Source: Tannerella sp. (lineage in GTDB: Bacteria > Bacteroidota > Bacteroidia > Bacteroidales > Tannerellaceae). From it: DNA of 8,863 nt. The notes under the pieces were generated by a model. It saw only the letters and a program-made list of their open reading frames with translations. It had not been told where the DNA came from and did not search any database. Shown one piece after another: positions 1 through 6,328 of this stretch (position 1 is the stretch's first letter; each line of letters opens with the position of its first letter). Where the stretch lies: positions 1-8,863 of the forward strand of contig JAISGW010000036.1 in assembly GCA_031262895.1 (NCBI GenBank). Direction: 5' to 3'. The translations under genes and the position numbers were made by a program.

Positions 1-1028
1 AAGAGGGGGAAGAGCATATAGGCCAAGACTCCTCCAAGGAGCGATGATGCAGCCCATAGGACAATCGCGGCTGTTACCTCGTCGCGAATAACCGTCGATG
101 CCTGCGCACCATTAAGGCGGAGGAGTTGATAATAACGTCGGTTACGGGCAAATATCAGCCTGACATTCAACCAAAGATTGAATAGGACAAGGGTCAACAA
201 TAAGGCATTTACGGCAATGATAATATAAATGTAACTGATGTTGCCGTTAACTTCAAGTTCGCGTTGCGTATGGCCGTGAAGATGTATGTCGGTAAGCGGG
301 AGGATGACGCTGTGGTATGGTTCAAGCGCTTCAGGATTCTTCATCGCCATGACTTTATCCATAGCGATGGCCAAATCTTTGTTGCTGACCGTTTGGGTCG
401 TCTTCAAAAGGTAAACGTACGGCCAGTCTGTCTTCTTATTATCAGGGCAATTGAAGAGCAGGTCGGCGTGAAAATGCGATGTCTCCGGGAAATTCTCGAA
501 CACTCCGCTTATAACAACGATTTGTTCGCCGAAACGTCTGCCCGATAATTTTATCGTCTTGCCTATCGCTTGCTTTACGCCGCCAAACATCAAATCGGCA
601 TACTTTCGGCTGACGGCGGCTTTCCCGGGCGCATTGATAACGGTTTCCGGCGAGCCTTCAAGTAAAGGATAGCTGAATACATCAAAGAAATTGCCGCTTG
701 TTTGGAATAAGTTTTTGACTAAATAACTCTTGCCTGCATATCCTGCCAAGCCGGTGTCGTCCAAAGTCATCAAAACCGCATCTTTAATGCCCGGAACGTT
801 CAGTTCGGGACTGTCCTTTGTAAGGGTGTAAAAGCGGCCGTCAACAGGAGCTTTTCCATATTGGAAGGAAGCGCGAACGATACGCACTGCGTTCTTGTTG
901 AAACGGTCGTAGCTCAACTCCTTCTTGACGTAGGAATAGGAAAGAACTATGGATGCAAATATGATGGACAATCCGACAAGATTAACCGTTCGTAGCAATA
1001 TGTCCTTCTTGAAAATGTTTAGCCTCAT
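1..1028 (-). CDS. ABC transporter permease, FtsX/MacB-type, N-terminal part (cut by window edge)
   Basis: Reading leftwards from the ATG at 1026-1028 gives 342 uninterrupted residues that continue beyond position 1. The protein starts MRLNIFKKDILLRTVNLVGL. A first membrane helix lies at about residues 13-33. A periplasmic domain of roughly 230 residues follows, containing the stretch VISGVFENFPETSHFHADLL (about 172-191), which is typical of the MacB-like periplasmic core in Bacteroidetes permeases. A second helix lies at about 265-287 and a third at about 318-340. Full-length relatives are usually near 780 residues with two such halves, so less than half is visible. Such permeases pair with a MacB/LolD-type ATPase and act in the inner membrane on lipoproteins, peptides or drugs. 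The substrate cannot be told here, and no ATPase gene is in view. A good promoter lies 24-31 bp upstream of the start. Confidence 0.85.
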   Translation of the reverse strand, partial: MRLNIFKKDILLRTVNLVGLSIIFASIVLSYSYVKKELSYDRFNKNAVRIVRASFQYGKAPVDGRFYTLTKDSPELNVPGIKDAVLMTLDDTGLAGYAGKSYLVKNLFQTSGNFFDVFSYPLLEGSPETVINAPGKAAVSRKYADLMFGGVKQAIGKTIKLSGRRFGEQIVVISGVFENFPETSHFHADLLFNCPDNKKTDWPYVYLLKTTQTVSNKDLAIAMDKVMAMKNPEALEPYHSVILPLTDIHLHGHTQRELEVNGNISYIYIIIAVNALLLTLVLFNLWLNVRLIFARNRRYYQLLRLNGAQASTVIRDEVTAAIVLWAASSLLGGVLAYMLFPL

Positions 1029-1051
1029 TTTGTGTAACACTTAGCGCGATA

Positions 1052-1083
1052 CAAATGTAAGTGATTTTTAACCTGTCAGCAAA
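1052..1083 (-). promoter_or_regulatory. Bacteroidetes-type promoter of the permease gene
   Basis: On the minus strand a -7 box TACATTTG (1052-1059) is preceded by TTTG (1080-1083) with a 20-bp spacer. This matches the Bacteroides consensus TTTG-N19/20-TAnnTTTG. Transcription would start near 1045, leaving a leader of about 17 nt before the ATG. Confidence 0.65.
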
Positions 1084-1088
1084 AAACA

Positions 1089-1120
1089 TTTGGCGGTATG
1101 TAAAGGGCAAAGTATATTTG
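1089..1120 (+). promoter_or_regulatory. Bacteroidetes-type promoter of the lipoprotein gene
   Basis: TTTG (1089-1092), a 20-bp spacer and TATATTTG (1113-1120) match the Bacteroidetes -33/-7 consensus. The predicted transcript begins near 1127, about 42 nt before the ATG at 1169. Only 5 bp separate this -33 box from the -33 box of the divergent permease promoter. Confidence 0.7.
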
Positions 1121-1168
1121 AGGCATATTACTAATCCGAATAAATCCTAAATAGAAGAAGATGTGTGT

Positions 1169-2482
1169 ATGAAGAGTATCAAGAATTTGAAACTGACCCG
1201 GCCGAGCAAGGCGGAAGTCTCTAAGTGGGAAGTGGTCCGCCTGTATGGCGGCAAAGCATTCCCAATTCTTTGTTTGGCGCTCGTAAGCCTGTTGGCCTCC
1301 TGCTCGCACAAAACGACTATCGTAAAGCCAGCCGCAAGAAAGGGGATAGTCTCAATACCCTTTGCTGAAGCTGCCGATAAGGTGCGGCCGGCCAAGCTCT
1401 CCGAGATTGCCGACAGCGTGGCTTACCTGCCGTTGGAGACTTGTGACTCCAGTTTTATTAGAAGCACATACCTTGATTTCATGAACAGGTATATCTACGG
1501 CGATAGGAAGGTCTTTAACTGGAAGGGGAAATATCTCTGTACCATCGGGCATTCCGGACAAGGCCCCGGGGAAGATGGCATAAGAATGATTGCAATCACG
1601 GACGATGCCTTTTATTCGCTGGGAGACAAGCTTGTCAAGTACGACACAACCGGAGTGTATGCCGGCCTGGAAACACGTTATATGAATGAATATGAAAGCC
1701 CTGTGGTATGTCCGCTGGAAGTTACTAATGCCGGGAACAAGCATATCGCCATCTTCACGGGTGATACACTTTATTTTTTCAATTCGGATTTGAACATAGT
1801 AAAAGCAGAGCGCGTGGTACCGCCTTGGCCGGAACGAACGATGGAGCTGAACCGGCAAATTGTGAGGGACTATTTTACCGATTACGACGACTCCGTCCTC
1901 TTCTACAATTATGCCAATGATACCATTTACCGCCTATTGGACAACTCCGTATCACCACGCTGGGTCATGGATTTAGGGAAGGAGAAGCTGCCCTTAAAAT
2001 ACGTATTGGGGGACGAAAATAGAATATTCATAGCCACATTCAATGCTTATGAGGGACGTCCGGGAGCTGACTATTATAAGTTGACGGACAATAAAATCCA
2101 TGTGCATGCCGTCTATGAAACCCCGGACTTCCTCATTATAGAATGGCGGAGGTTTCGCGATTACGCCGAATTGCGGCATCTCGCCCCCCTCCCGTATCAG
2201 ACAGCCTACTACAACAAGCGTACAGGCCAATGCGTGGCCGTGAAAGGAGGTGATGGCTTTATCGACGACCTGGGCGTATTGGGGCATTTCAGACCCTTGG
2301 GAACGCACGGCGATTATATGATAAGGGCTTATTGGCCCTTCGAACTGCGCAAGGATGCCGACAGTTTGCAGCATATCGGCAAAACAGTAGACCCGCACCT
2401 TGTGCAGATGCTTGATACCATCCACGACGACAGCAACCCCGTCCTTGTCATGGTGCACCTCAAAATGCAAAAAAAATTGTGA
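1169..2482 (+). CDS. 6-bladed beta-propeller lipoprotein
   Basis: Predicted 437-residue outer-surface or periplasmic lipoprotein. A hydrophobic stretch FPILCLALVSLLASC ends in a lipobox (LASC; Cys 45 counting from the ATG at 1169). Downstream the motif IGHSGQGPGED (about residues 126-136) is the signature of the Bacteroidetes 6-bladed beta-propeller family (BF3164-like), as are the blade-like segments DSVAYLPLET, NYANDTIYRL and the closing NPVLVMVHLK. The ATG at 1169 is preferred because AGAAGAAG (1153-1160) lies 8 nt upstream. A GTG at 1163 in the same frame is possible. The n-region before the hydrophobic core is unusually long (about 30 residues); a GTG at 1232 would give a 24-residue signal of ordinary size. 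The family's role is unknown; members may bind ligands or proteins through the propeller. The gene ends 9 bp from the convergent murF stop. Confidence 0.85.
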   Translation: MKSIKNLKLTRPSKAEVSKWEVVRLYGGKAFPILCLALVSLLASCSHKTTIVKPAARKGIVSIPFAEAADKVRPAKLSEIADSVAYLPLETCDSSFIRSTYLDFMNRYIYGDRKVFNWKGKYLCTIGHSGQGPGEDGIRMIAITDDAFYSLGDKLVKYDTTGVYAGLETRYMNEYESPVVCPLEVTNAGNKHIAIFTGDTLYFFNSDLNIVKAERVVPPWPERTMELNRQIVRDYFTDYDDSVLFYNYANDTIYRLLDNSVSPRWVMDLGKEKLPLKYVLGDENRIFIATFNAYEGRPGADYYKLTDNKIHVHAVYETPDFLIIEWRRFRDYAELRHLAPLPYQTAYYNKRTGQCVAVKGGDGFIDDLGVLGHFRPLGTHGDYMIRAYWPFELRKDADSLQHIGKTVDPHLVQMLDTIHDDSNPVLVMVHLKMQKKL

Positions 2483-2491
2483 GTGTCTCGG

Positions 2492-3811
2492 TCAGAGGAA
2501 GGGGATGAGCGTCTCCAGGTTCATGCTGTGTGAGCCTTTGACCAGTACGAGGCAGTTTTCCGGCGGGCGGCTTTGCAATTCGGCGGTCAAAGCTTCAGTT
2601 GTGGGACAGGTAAAGATGTCCGTGCCGCTTTCCTTTGCCGCAGCCAGCCGTTCTTCCGCGCCGGCGAAGTTCTTCCCGCAGAGGTAAAGCTTGTCGAAGC
2701 GGTAATCCAAAGCCAGTTGCAGGACTTCTTCGTGCAAGGTTCCGCTGTCGCCGCCGAGTTCTTTCATGTCGCCCAGGATAGCGACCTTGGGCGAGGCTTC
2801 CATGCGGCGGAAGTTTTCCAAGGCAGCTTTCATGCTGTCGGGATTGGCATTGTAGGCGTCGACAACCAAGCGGTTACGTTTCGTTTCCACCCATTGTGAG
2901 CGGTTGTTCGAAGGTTCGTAGGCGGCCAGGGCGCTGTCGATGAGTACGGGCGGGATATGGAAATAGCGTGCGGCGGCGATGGCGGCCAATGCGTTGGGCA
3001 GATTGTAATCGCCGATGAGGTGGGTGTGTACCTTGTGCAGGTTGCCTTGGGTTTGCTGCCAGTCGAAAGCGAGGAAGGGCGAGCCGTCGGCCAAAGCGTG
3101 GCCTTCGACAAAACAGCCCGGGATGCTGCCGTAGGTTATCTCCTCCAGTCCTTTGGCGATGGATTGGAGGTTTTCGTCTTCTTTATGGATAAAGATGAGG
3201 CCGTGGTTGTCGCGCAGGTAATCGTAGAGTTCGCCTTTGGTGCGAACGACACCCTCGAAGGAGCCGAAGCCTTCCAAGTGGGCGTGGCCGATATTGGTAA
3301 TCAGGCCGTAGTCGGGGCGGGCGATGTCGACCAGTTCGCGGATGTCGCCCGGATGGCTGGCGCCCATTTCGATGACGGCCAGCTCATGTTCGGGCCGCAG
3401 GCGGAGCAAGGTGAGCGGTACGCCTATCTGGTTGTTGAGATTCCCCTCGGTGGCCAACAGCTTGTACTGGCTGGCCAGCACACAAGCAAGCAGTTCTTTG
3501 GTCGTTGTTTTTCCATTGGTGCCGGTAATGCCGATGATGGGTGTGCCCAAGCGCAGGCGGTGGTAGCGGGCCAGGGCTTGCAGACTTTGCAGGACGTCGG
3601 CCACCAAAAGGGTGCGCTTGCCGTTGACGGCGGCCGGGTCATCAACGACGGCATACGAGGCACCTCCGTCTAAGGCCTGCTTGGCAAAGCGGTTGCCGTC
3701 GAAACGTTCGCCCTTTAAGGCGAAAAAGAGGGAACCCGGCGGACAGTGGCGGCTGTCGGTCGTCACCTGTGGATGACGCAGGTAGGTTTTGTATAACGTG
3801 GCTATATCCAT
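2492..3811 (-). CDS. murF: UDP-N-acetylmuramoyl-tripeptide--D-alanyl-D-alanine ligase (MurF)
   Basis: Cytoplasmic ATP-dependent ligase that adds D-Ala-D-Ala to UDP-MurNAc-tripeptide, the last soluble step of peptidoglycan precursor synthesis. The product is 439 residues from the ATG at 3809-3811, normal for the family. The N-terminal UDP-substrate domain shows VTTDSRHCPPGSLFFALKGE (about 17-36). The ATP P-loop is GITGTNGKTTTKE (about 94-106, Lys101). NLNNQIGVPLTLLR and the acidic EMGASHPGDI follow (Glu148), then HAHLEGFGS (about 176), DAYNANPDSM (about 318), GDMKELG (about 347) and KGSHSMNLE (about 425). All expected Mur-ligase motifs are present. An in-frame ATG at 3871 would add 20 residues, but it lies upstream of the likely -7 box (3850-3857) and family members start near MDIATLYK, so it is rejected. 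The gene stands alone, outside any visible division/cell-wall cluster. Confidence 0.95.
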   Translation of the reverse strand: MDIATLYKTYLRHPQVTTDSRHCPPGSLFFALKGERFDGNRFAKQALDGGASYAVVDDPAAVNGKRTLLVADVLQSLQALARYHRLRLGTPIIGITGTNGKTTTKELLACVLASQYKLLATEGNLNNQIGVPLTLLRLRPEHELAVIEMGASHPGDIRELVDIARPDYGLITNIGHAHLEGFGSFEGVVRTKGELYDYLRDNHGLIFIHKEDENLQSIAKGLEEITYGSIPGCFVEGHALADGSPFLAFDWQQTQGNLHKVHTHLIGDYNLPNALAAIAAARYFHIPPVLIDSALAAYEPSNNRSQWVETKRNRLVVDAYNANPDSMKAALENFRRMEASPKVAILGDMKELGGDSGTLHEEVLQLALDYRFDKLYLCGKNFAGAEERLAAAKESGTDIFTCPTTEALTAELQSRPPENCLVLVKGSHSMNLETLIPFL

Positions 3812-3849
3812 TTCCAATTTGCTTTGCGTATATGTACCGAATGCGCGGG

Positions 3850-3857
3850 CAAATATA
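3850..3857 (-). promoter_or_regulatory. -7 box of the murF promoter
   Basis: The minus strand reads TATATTTG here, matching TAnnTTTG. Transcription would start near 3843, giving a leader of about 31 nt before the murF ATG. No convincing TTTG -33 box is present; the expected position (about 3877-3880) coincides with the first base of the opposing folP -7 box. Confidence 0.5.
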
Positions 3858-3879
3858 CGGGTGATATTCAAGAATTAAC

Positions 3880-3887
3880 TACATTTG
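3880..3887 (+). promoter_or_regulatory. -7 box of the folP-cdaA promoter
   Basis: TACATTTG followed by CCCC matches TAnnTTTG. Transcription would begin near 3894. The expected -33 position (about 3856-3860) has no TTTG and touches the murF -7 box, so the two divergent promoters overlap. Confidence 0.5.
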
Positions 3888-3925
3888 CCCCGAATTTGTT
3901 TGAAACGCAAGGATACGAACATAGG

Positions 3926-4795
3926 GTGAATGGCAAGACATTAAACATAGGAGGCGAACTCCTTTCGCTCGAAACGCCCCTCGTGATGGGGATATTGAAT
4001 ATCACGTCCAATTCTTTTTACGCGGCCAGCCGCAAGCAGACGGAGGGGGAAATCCTCTGCCGTGCGGAAGAAATCCTTTCCGAGGGAGGGCGTATTATTG
4101 ATTTAGGCGCCTGTTCCACGCATCCCGGCGCCGCGCCCGTCTCGGCAGAAGAGGAGCTGAAACGCCTTTTGCCCGCCCTGCATCTCCTGAAAAAGCATTA
4201 CCCGCAAGCCATCGTTTCGGTCGACACTTTCCGCGCTTTGGTGGCACGCCGTGCCGTGGAAGAAGGCGGTGCCGACATCGTGAACGACATCGCCGGCGGC
4301 GGCTTGGACGCCGACATGTTCCGCACGGTGGCCTCCCTACGTGTCCCCTACATCCTGATGCATCTGCGTGGCGACCCGCAAACCATGCAGCAGCTGACGG
4401 ATTACGACAACCTGATAGTCGATATCCGGAAGTATTTCGCCGACAAACTCTACGAACTGGAACTGCTGGGCGTGAACGACGTCATCATCGACCCCGGCTT
4501 CGGCTTCAGCAAGACCTTGGAGCAGAACTACGAGTTGCTGGCGGGGCTGAAAGCGTTTGCCGTTTTCGACCGCCCGATTCTCTGCGGTATCTCGCGCAAG
4601 GCCATGATATACCGCTTGCTCGAGACGGGGCCAGAAGAAAGCCTCGAAGGCACGACCGTGTTGAACACGCTCTCCCTCTTAGGCGGTGCCGACATCTTGC
4701 GGGTGCACGATGTGCGCGCGGCTGTCGAAACCCTGCGCCTCGTCAGTAAATACAAAGAATACGCAAAACCATGTGGATGTTGCATATCGGACTGA
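3926..4795 (+). CDS. folP: Dihydropteroate synthase (FolP) with altered loop motifs
   Basis: Condenses 6-hydroxymethyl-7,8-dihydropterin diphosphate with p-aminobenzoate in folate synthesis; target of sulfonamides. From the GTG at 3926 the product is 289 residues, the usual size. TIM-barrel motifs in order: VMGILNIT (20-27), IIDLGACSTHPGA (57-69), VSVDT (97-101, Asp100), VNDIAGG (119-125), MHLRGDPQTM (145-154), IIDPGFGFSKT (187-197), GISRKAM (221-227) and LRVHDVR (258-264). Two normally near-invariant motifs differ: TPDSF in loop 1 reads TSNSF (27-31), and STRPG in loop 2 reads STHPG (64-68). All other binding residues look intact. The start is uncertain: the frame is open from ATG 3824, but that lies upstream of the -7 box at 3880-3887 and family homology begins at VNGKTLNIGG. 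AAGGA at 3909-3913 could serve the GTG; a TTG at 3896 is less likely. The 3' end overlaps cdaA by 25 bp. Confidence 0.9.
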   Translation: MNGKTLNIGGELLSLETPLVMGILNITSNSFYAASRKQTEGEILCRAEEILSEGGRIIDLGACSTHPGAAPVSAEEELKRLLPALHLLKKHYPQAIVSVDTFRALVARRAVEEGGADIVNDIAGGGLDADMFRTVASLRVPYILMHLRGDPQTMQQLTDYDNLIVDIRKYFADKLYELELLGVNDVIIDPGFGFSKTLEQNYELLAGLKAFAVFDRPILCGISRKAMIYRLLETGPEESLEGTTVLNTLSLLGGADILRVHDVRAAVETLRLVSKYKEYAKPCGCCISD

Positions 4796-5580
4796 AAGAT
4801 GTCATTGACATCCTGCTGGTAGCCGCTTTCCTTTATGCGGTTTACCGGCTGATGAAGAAATCGGGCAAGCTGCCCATCTTTAGCGGCATCATCGCCTTTG
4901 TCGCCATCTGGATACTCATCTCGCGCGTCTTCGAGATGCGTCTGATGGGCGCTATTCTCGACAAGTTCGTCTCTGTCGGCATGTTGGCGCTGGTCATCCT
5001 TTTCCAAGACGAGATACGCCGCTTCCTGGCCACGATCGGCTCCCATCCGGGCTGGGAAAGAATCCTGAATTTCTTCCGCATCAAGATTAAAGGAGGAGGG
5101 GAAGAAGAAAAGAATAAATACGTAACGCCTGTGACGATGGCCTGCGAATACCTGGCCCGCAGGAAGACGGGCGCTCTGATTGTTATCAGCCGGACCACGC
5201 CGCTTGACGCTTACGCGCATAACGGCGAGATGTTTAAGGCCGAGGTGAATGCCCGCCTGATAGAAAACATCTTTTTCAAGGACAGCCCCCTTCATGACGG
5301 GGCGCTTATCATCTCCGACAATGCCATCATAGCGGCCGCCTGCGTGCTGCCCCTTGCGCCGGGAGAGATGCCCAAGAAAGAATTCGGCCTGCGCCATCGT
5401 TCGGCCATAGGCTTGTCGGAGGTAACAGATGCCATTATCATTGTCGTTTCCGAACAAAGGGGCAGCATCTCCGTTGCGCAAAACGGGAAGATAGCCGTCG
5501 ACATACAATCCAAAGACTTGGGGCACATCCTTACCGGCGACAAGAAGGTGGATGATTACCCCTACTGCGAGATGCAATAG
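4771..5580 (+). CDS. cdaA: Diadenylate cyclase CdaA (c-di-AMP synthase)
   Basis: Membrane-bound enzyme that makes cyclic di-AMP from two ATP. The 269-residue product is typical of CdaA/DacA. Three N-terminal membrane helices lie at about residues 11-28, 35-51 and 66-79, followed by a short helix-rich linker (QDEIRRFLATIG) and the DAC (DisA_N) domain from about residue 118. Catalytic motifs are present: SPLHDGALI with the DGA triad (176-178), and GLRHRSAIGLSE with RHR (208-210). SEQRGSISVA (227-236) is the usual late motif. The ATG at 4771 lies inside the folP 3' end (25-bp overlap), which suggests translational coupling; an ATG at 4777 (MLHIGLKD) is an equally plausible start. The folP-cdaA order is familiar from Bacteroidetes. 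No CdaR (YbbR) or GlmM partner, as found in Firmicutes, is present in the window. Confidence 0.95.
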   Translation: MWMLHIGLKDVIDILLVAAFLYAVYRLMKKSGKLPIFSGIIAFVAIWILISRVFEMRLMGAILDKFVSVGMLALVILFQDEIRRFLATIGSHPGWERILNFFRIKIKGGGEEEKNKYVTPVTMACEYLARRKTGALIVISRTTPLDAYAHNGEMFKAEVNARLIENIFFKDSPLHDGALIISDNAIIAAACVLPLAPGEMPKKEFGLRHRSAIGLSEVTDAIIIVVSEQRGSISVAQNGKIAVDIQSKDLGHILTGDKKVDDYPYCEMQ

Positions 5581-5628
5581 AATTTATAATTCTGTTTGCC
5601 GCTAAACCATTATTCGTTTTTCAGGTGC

Positions 5629-5654
5629 AAAAAAGGGGCCTCCACTGAGGCCCC
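5629..5654 (-). terminator. Rho-independent terminator of the surface-protein operon
   Basis: On the plus strand AAAAAA (5629-5634) precedes GGGGCCTC (5635-5642), a CACT loop and GAGGCCCC (5647-5654): a perfect 8-bp GC-rich stem. Read on the minus strand this is a stem followed by six T residues, a canonical intrinsic terminator about 50 bp after the stop at 5705. On the plus strand the hairpin is followed by CTGCGG without a T tract, so it should stop cdaA transcripts poorly. Confidence 0.85.
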
Positions 5655-5704
5655 CTGCGGTATGAACCGCGTCCGTCTGGTAATAAAATGGACACAAAAA
5701 ACTT

Positions 5705-6313
5705 TTAACGGACTAGTATTTTTCTGTTCATGTCCATATATGCCACAATGTAAATGCCAGGTGGCAGAGGTTGGGCCTGCAAGTTCTCGTCGCAGGCGCT
5801 GGTTTCGTAAGCTATTTCCCCATGCATATTATATATAAAGACCGGCATGCCCGGCTGCAGGCCGCTGAGGAGCGCACAGCCCAAGGAGCCGACCGCCCGA
5901 AACGGACGGACAGGCCTGTCCGGGGCTTCGGTGGCCGTGTTGCTGCCGTTTTGCGCCTTCAATTGCAAATTGAGGCTTTCCATATAATTCCCGGCGGCCG
6001 GAATTTGCACGGGGGCGCTGCATGCCGTTTGGTAACCGCCGGAGGTGGCTTCCACGGTATAGGAGCCTTTTCCCACGACAAAGGTGTATTGCCCCGTATA
6101 GCCTGTCATCCGGGTTTGTACGATGCGGCCATCCTCCTTCAGGATAACTATGGCGCCGGCTATGGGTCCCCCGTCGGAGGCCCGACTGACTATCCCGCTG
6201 ATGAGGCTGCCGGTCGTCTCCGTGGCCGACACCCTTTCCAAGGAGGAAAGGCAGAGCAATGCCAGGCCCAACAGGAGCGGGAAGATTCGTTTTTGACGTA
6301 TGATAAATTGCAT
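5705..6313 (-). CDS. Exported protein: one carboxypeptidase-regulatory-like domain plus T9SS-like C-terminal module
   Basis: A 202-residue predicted exported protein. A signal peptide (RQKRIFPLLLGLALLCLSSL, likely cleaved after VSA at 30) precedes one carboxypeptidase-regulatory-like beta-sandwich (about 36-118). That domain carries the usual pattern of G-x-V, P-I-A-G-A-I-V, then T-G-Q-Y-T-F and SYTVEATSGGY. A short linker (PDRPVRP) leads to the C-terminal module (about 136-202): PVFIYNMHGEIAYE, LPPGIYIVAY and the terminal KILVR. The layout IYNxxGxxxY, LPxGxYxV and final KxxVR resembles T9SS type A sorting domains, and the same module ends the upstream 663-residue protein. The gene starts 15 bp after that gene's stop and is followed by a terminator, so it is second in a two-gene operon. 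Its sandwich most resembles the fourth domain of its neighbour (shared YTVEA). Function is unknown; surface display is inferred. Confidence 0.8.
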   Translation of the reverse strand: MQFIIRQKRIFPLLLGLALLCLSSLERVSATETTGSLISGIVSRASDGGPIAGAIVILKEDGRIVQTRMTGYTGQYTFVVGKGSYTVEATSGGYQTACSAPVQIPAAGNYMESLNLQLKAQNGSNTATEAPDRPVRPFRAVGSLGCALLSGLQPGMPVFIYNMHGEIAYETSACDENLQAQPLPPGIYIVAYMDMNRKILVR

Positions 6314-6328
6314 GATAAAAAATGATTT

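Noticed and set aside
264..548. 94-codon open frame on the plus strand near the left edge
   Set aside because: It is antisense to the ABC permease, which is continuous from 1028 to the window edge.
1161..1172. ATG at 1161 as start of the lipoprotein gene
   Set aside because: This frame reaches a stop codon after three codons. The real frame uses ATG 1169 or GTG 1163.
2957..3673. 238-codon open frame on the plus strand inside murF
   Set aside because: It is the antisense shadow of a murF coding region with all family motifs. The translation has no recognisable domain.
3824..3925. Longer FolP start at ATG 3824 (34 extra residues)
   Set aside because: It lies upstream of the likely folP -7 box and overlaps the murF leader and -7 box. 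The extra residues have no family counterpart.
4528..5577. 349-codon open frame on the minus strand across folP and cdaA
   Set aside because: It is antisense to two well-supported genes, spans their junction and resembles no family I recognise.
5635..5654. Bidirectional terminator serving cdaA as well
   Set aside because: The T tract exists only in the minus direction. The plus direction is followed by GC-rich sequence.
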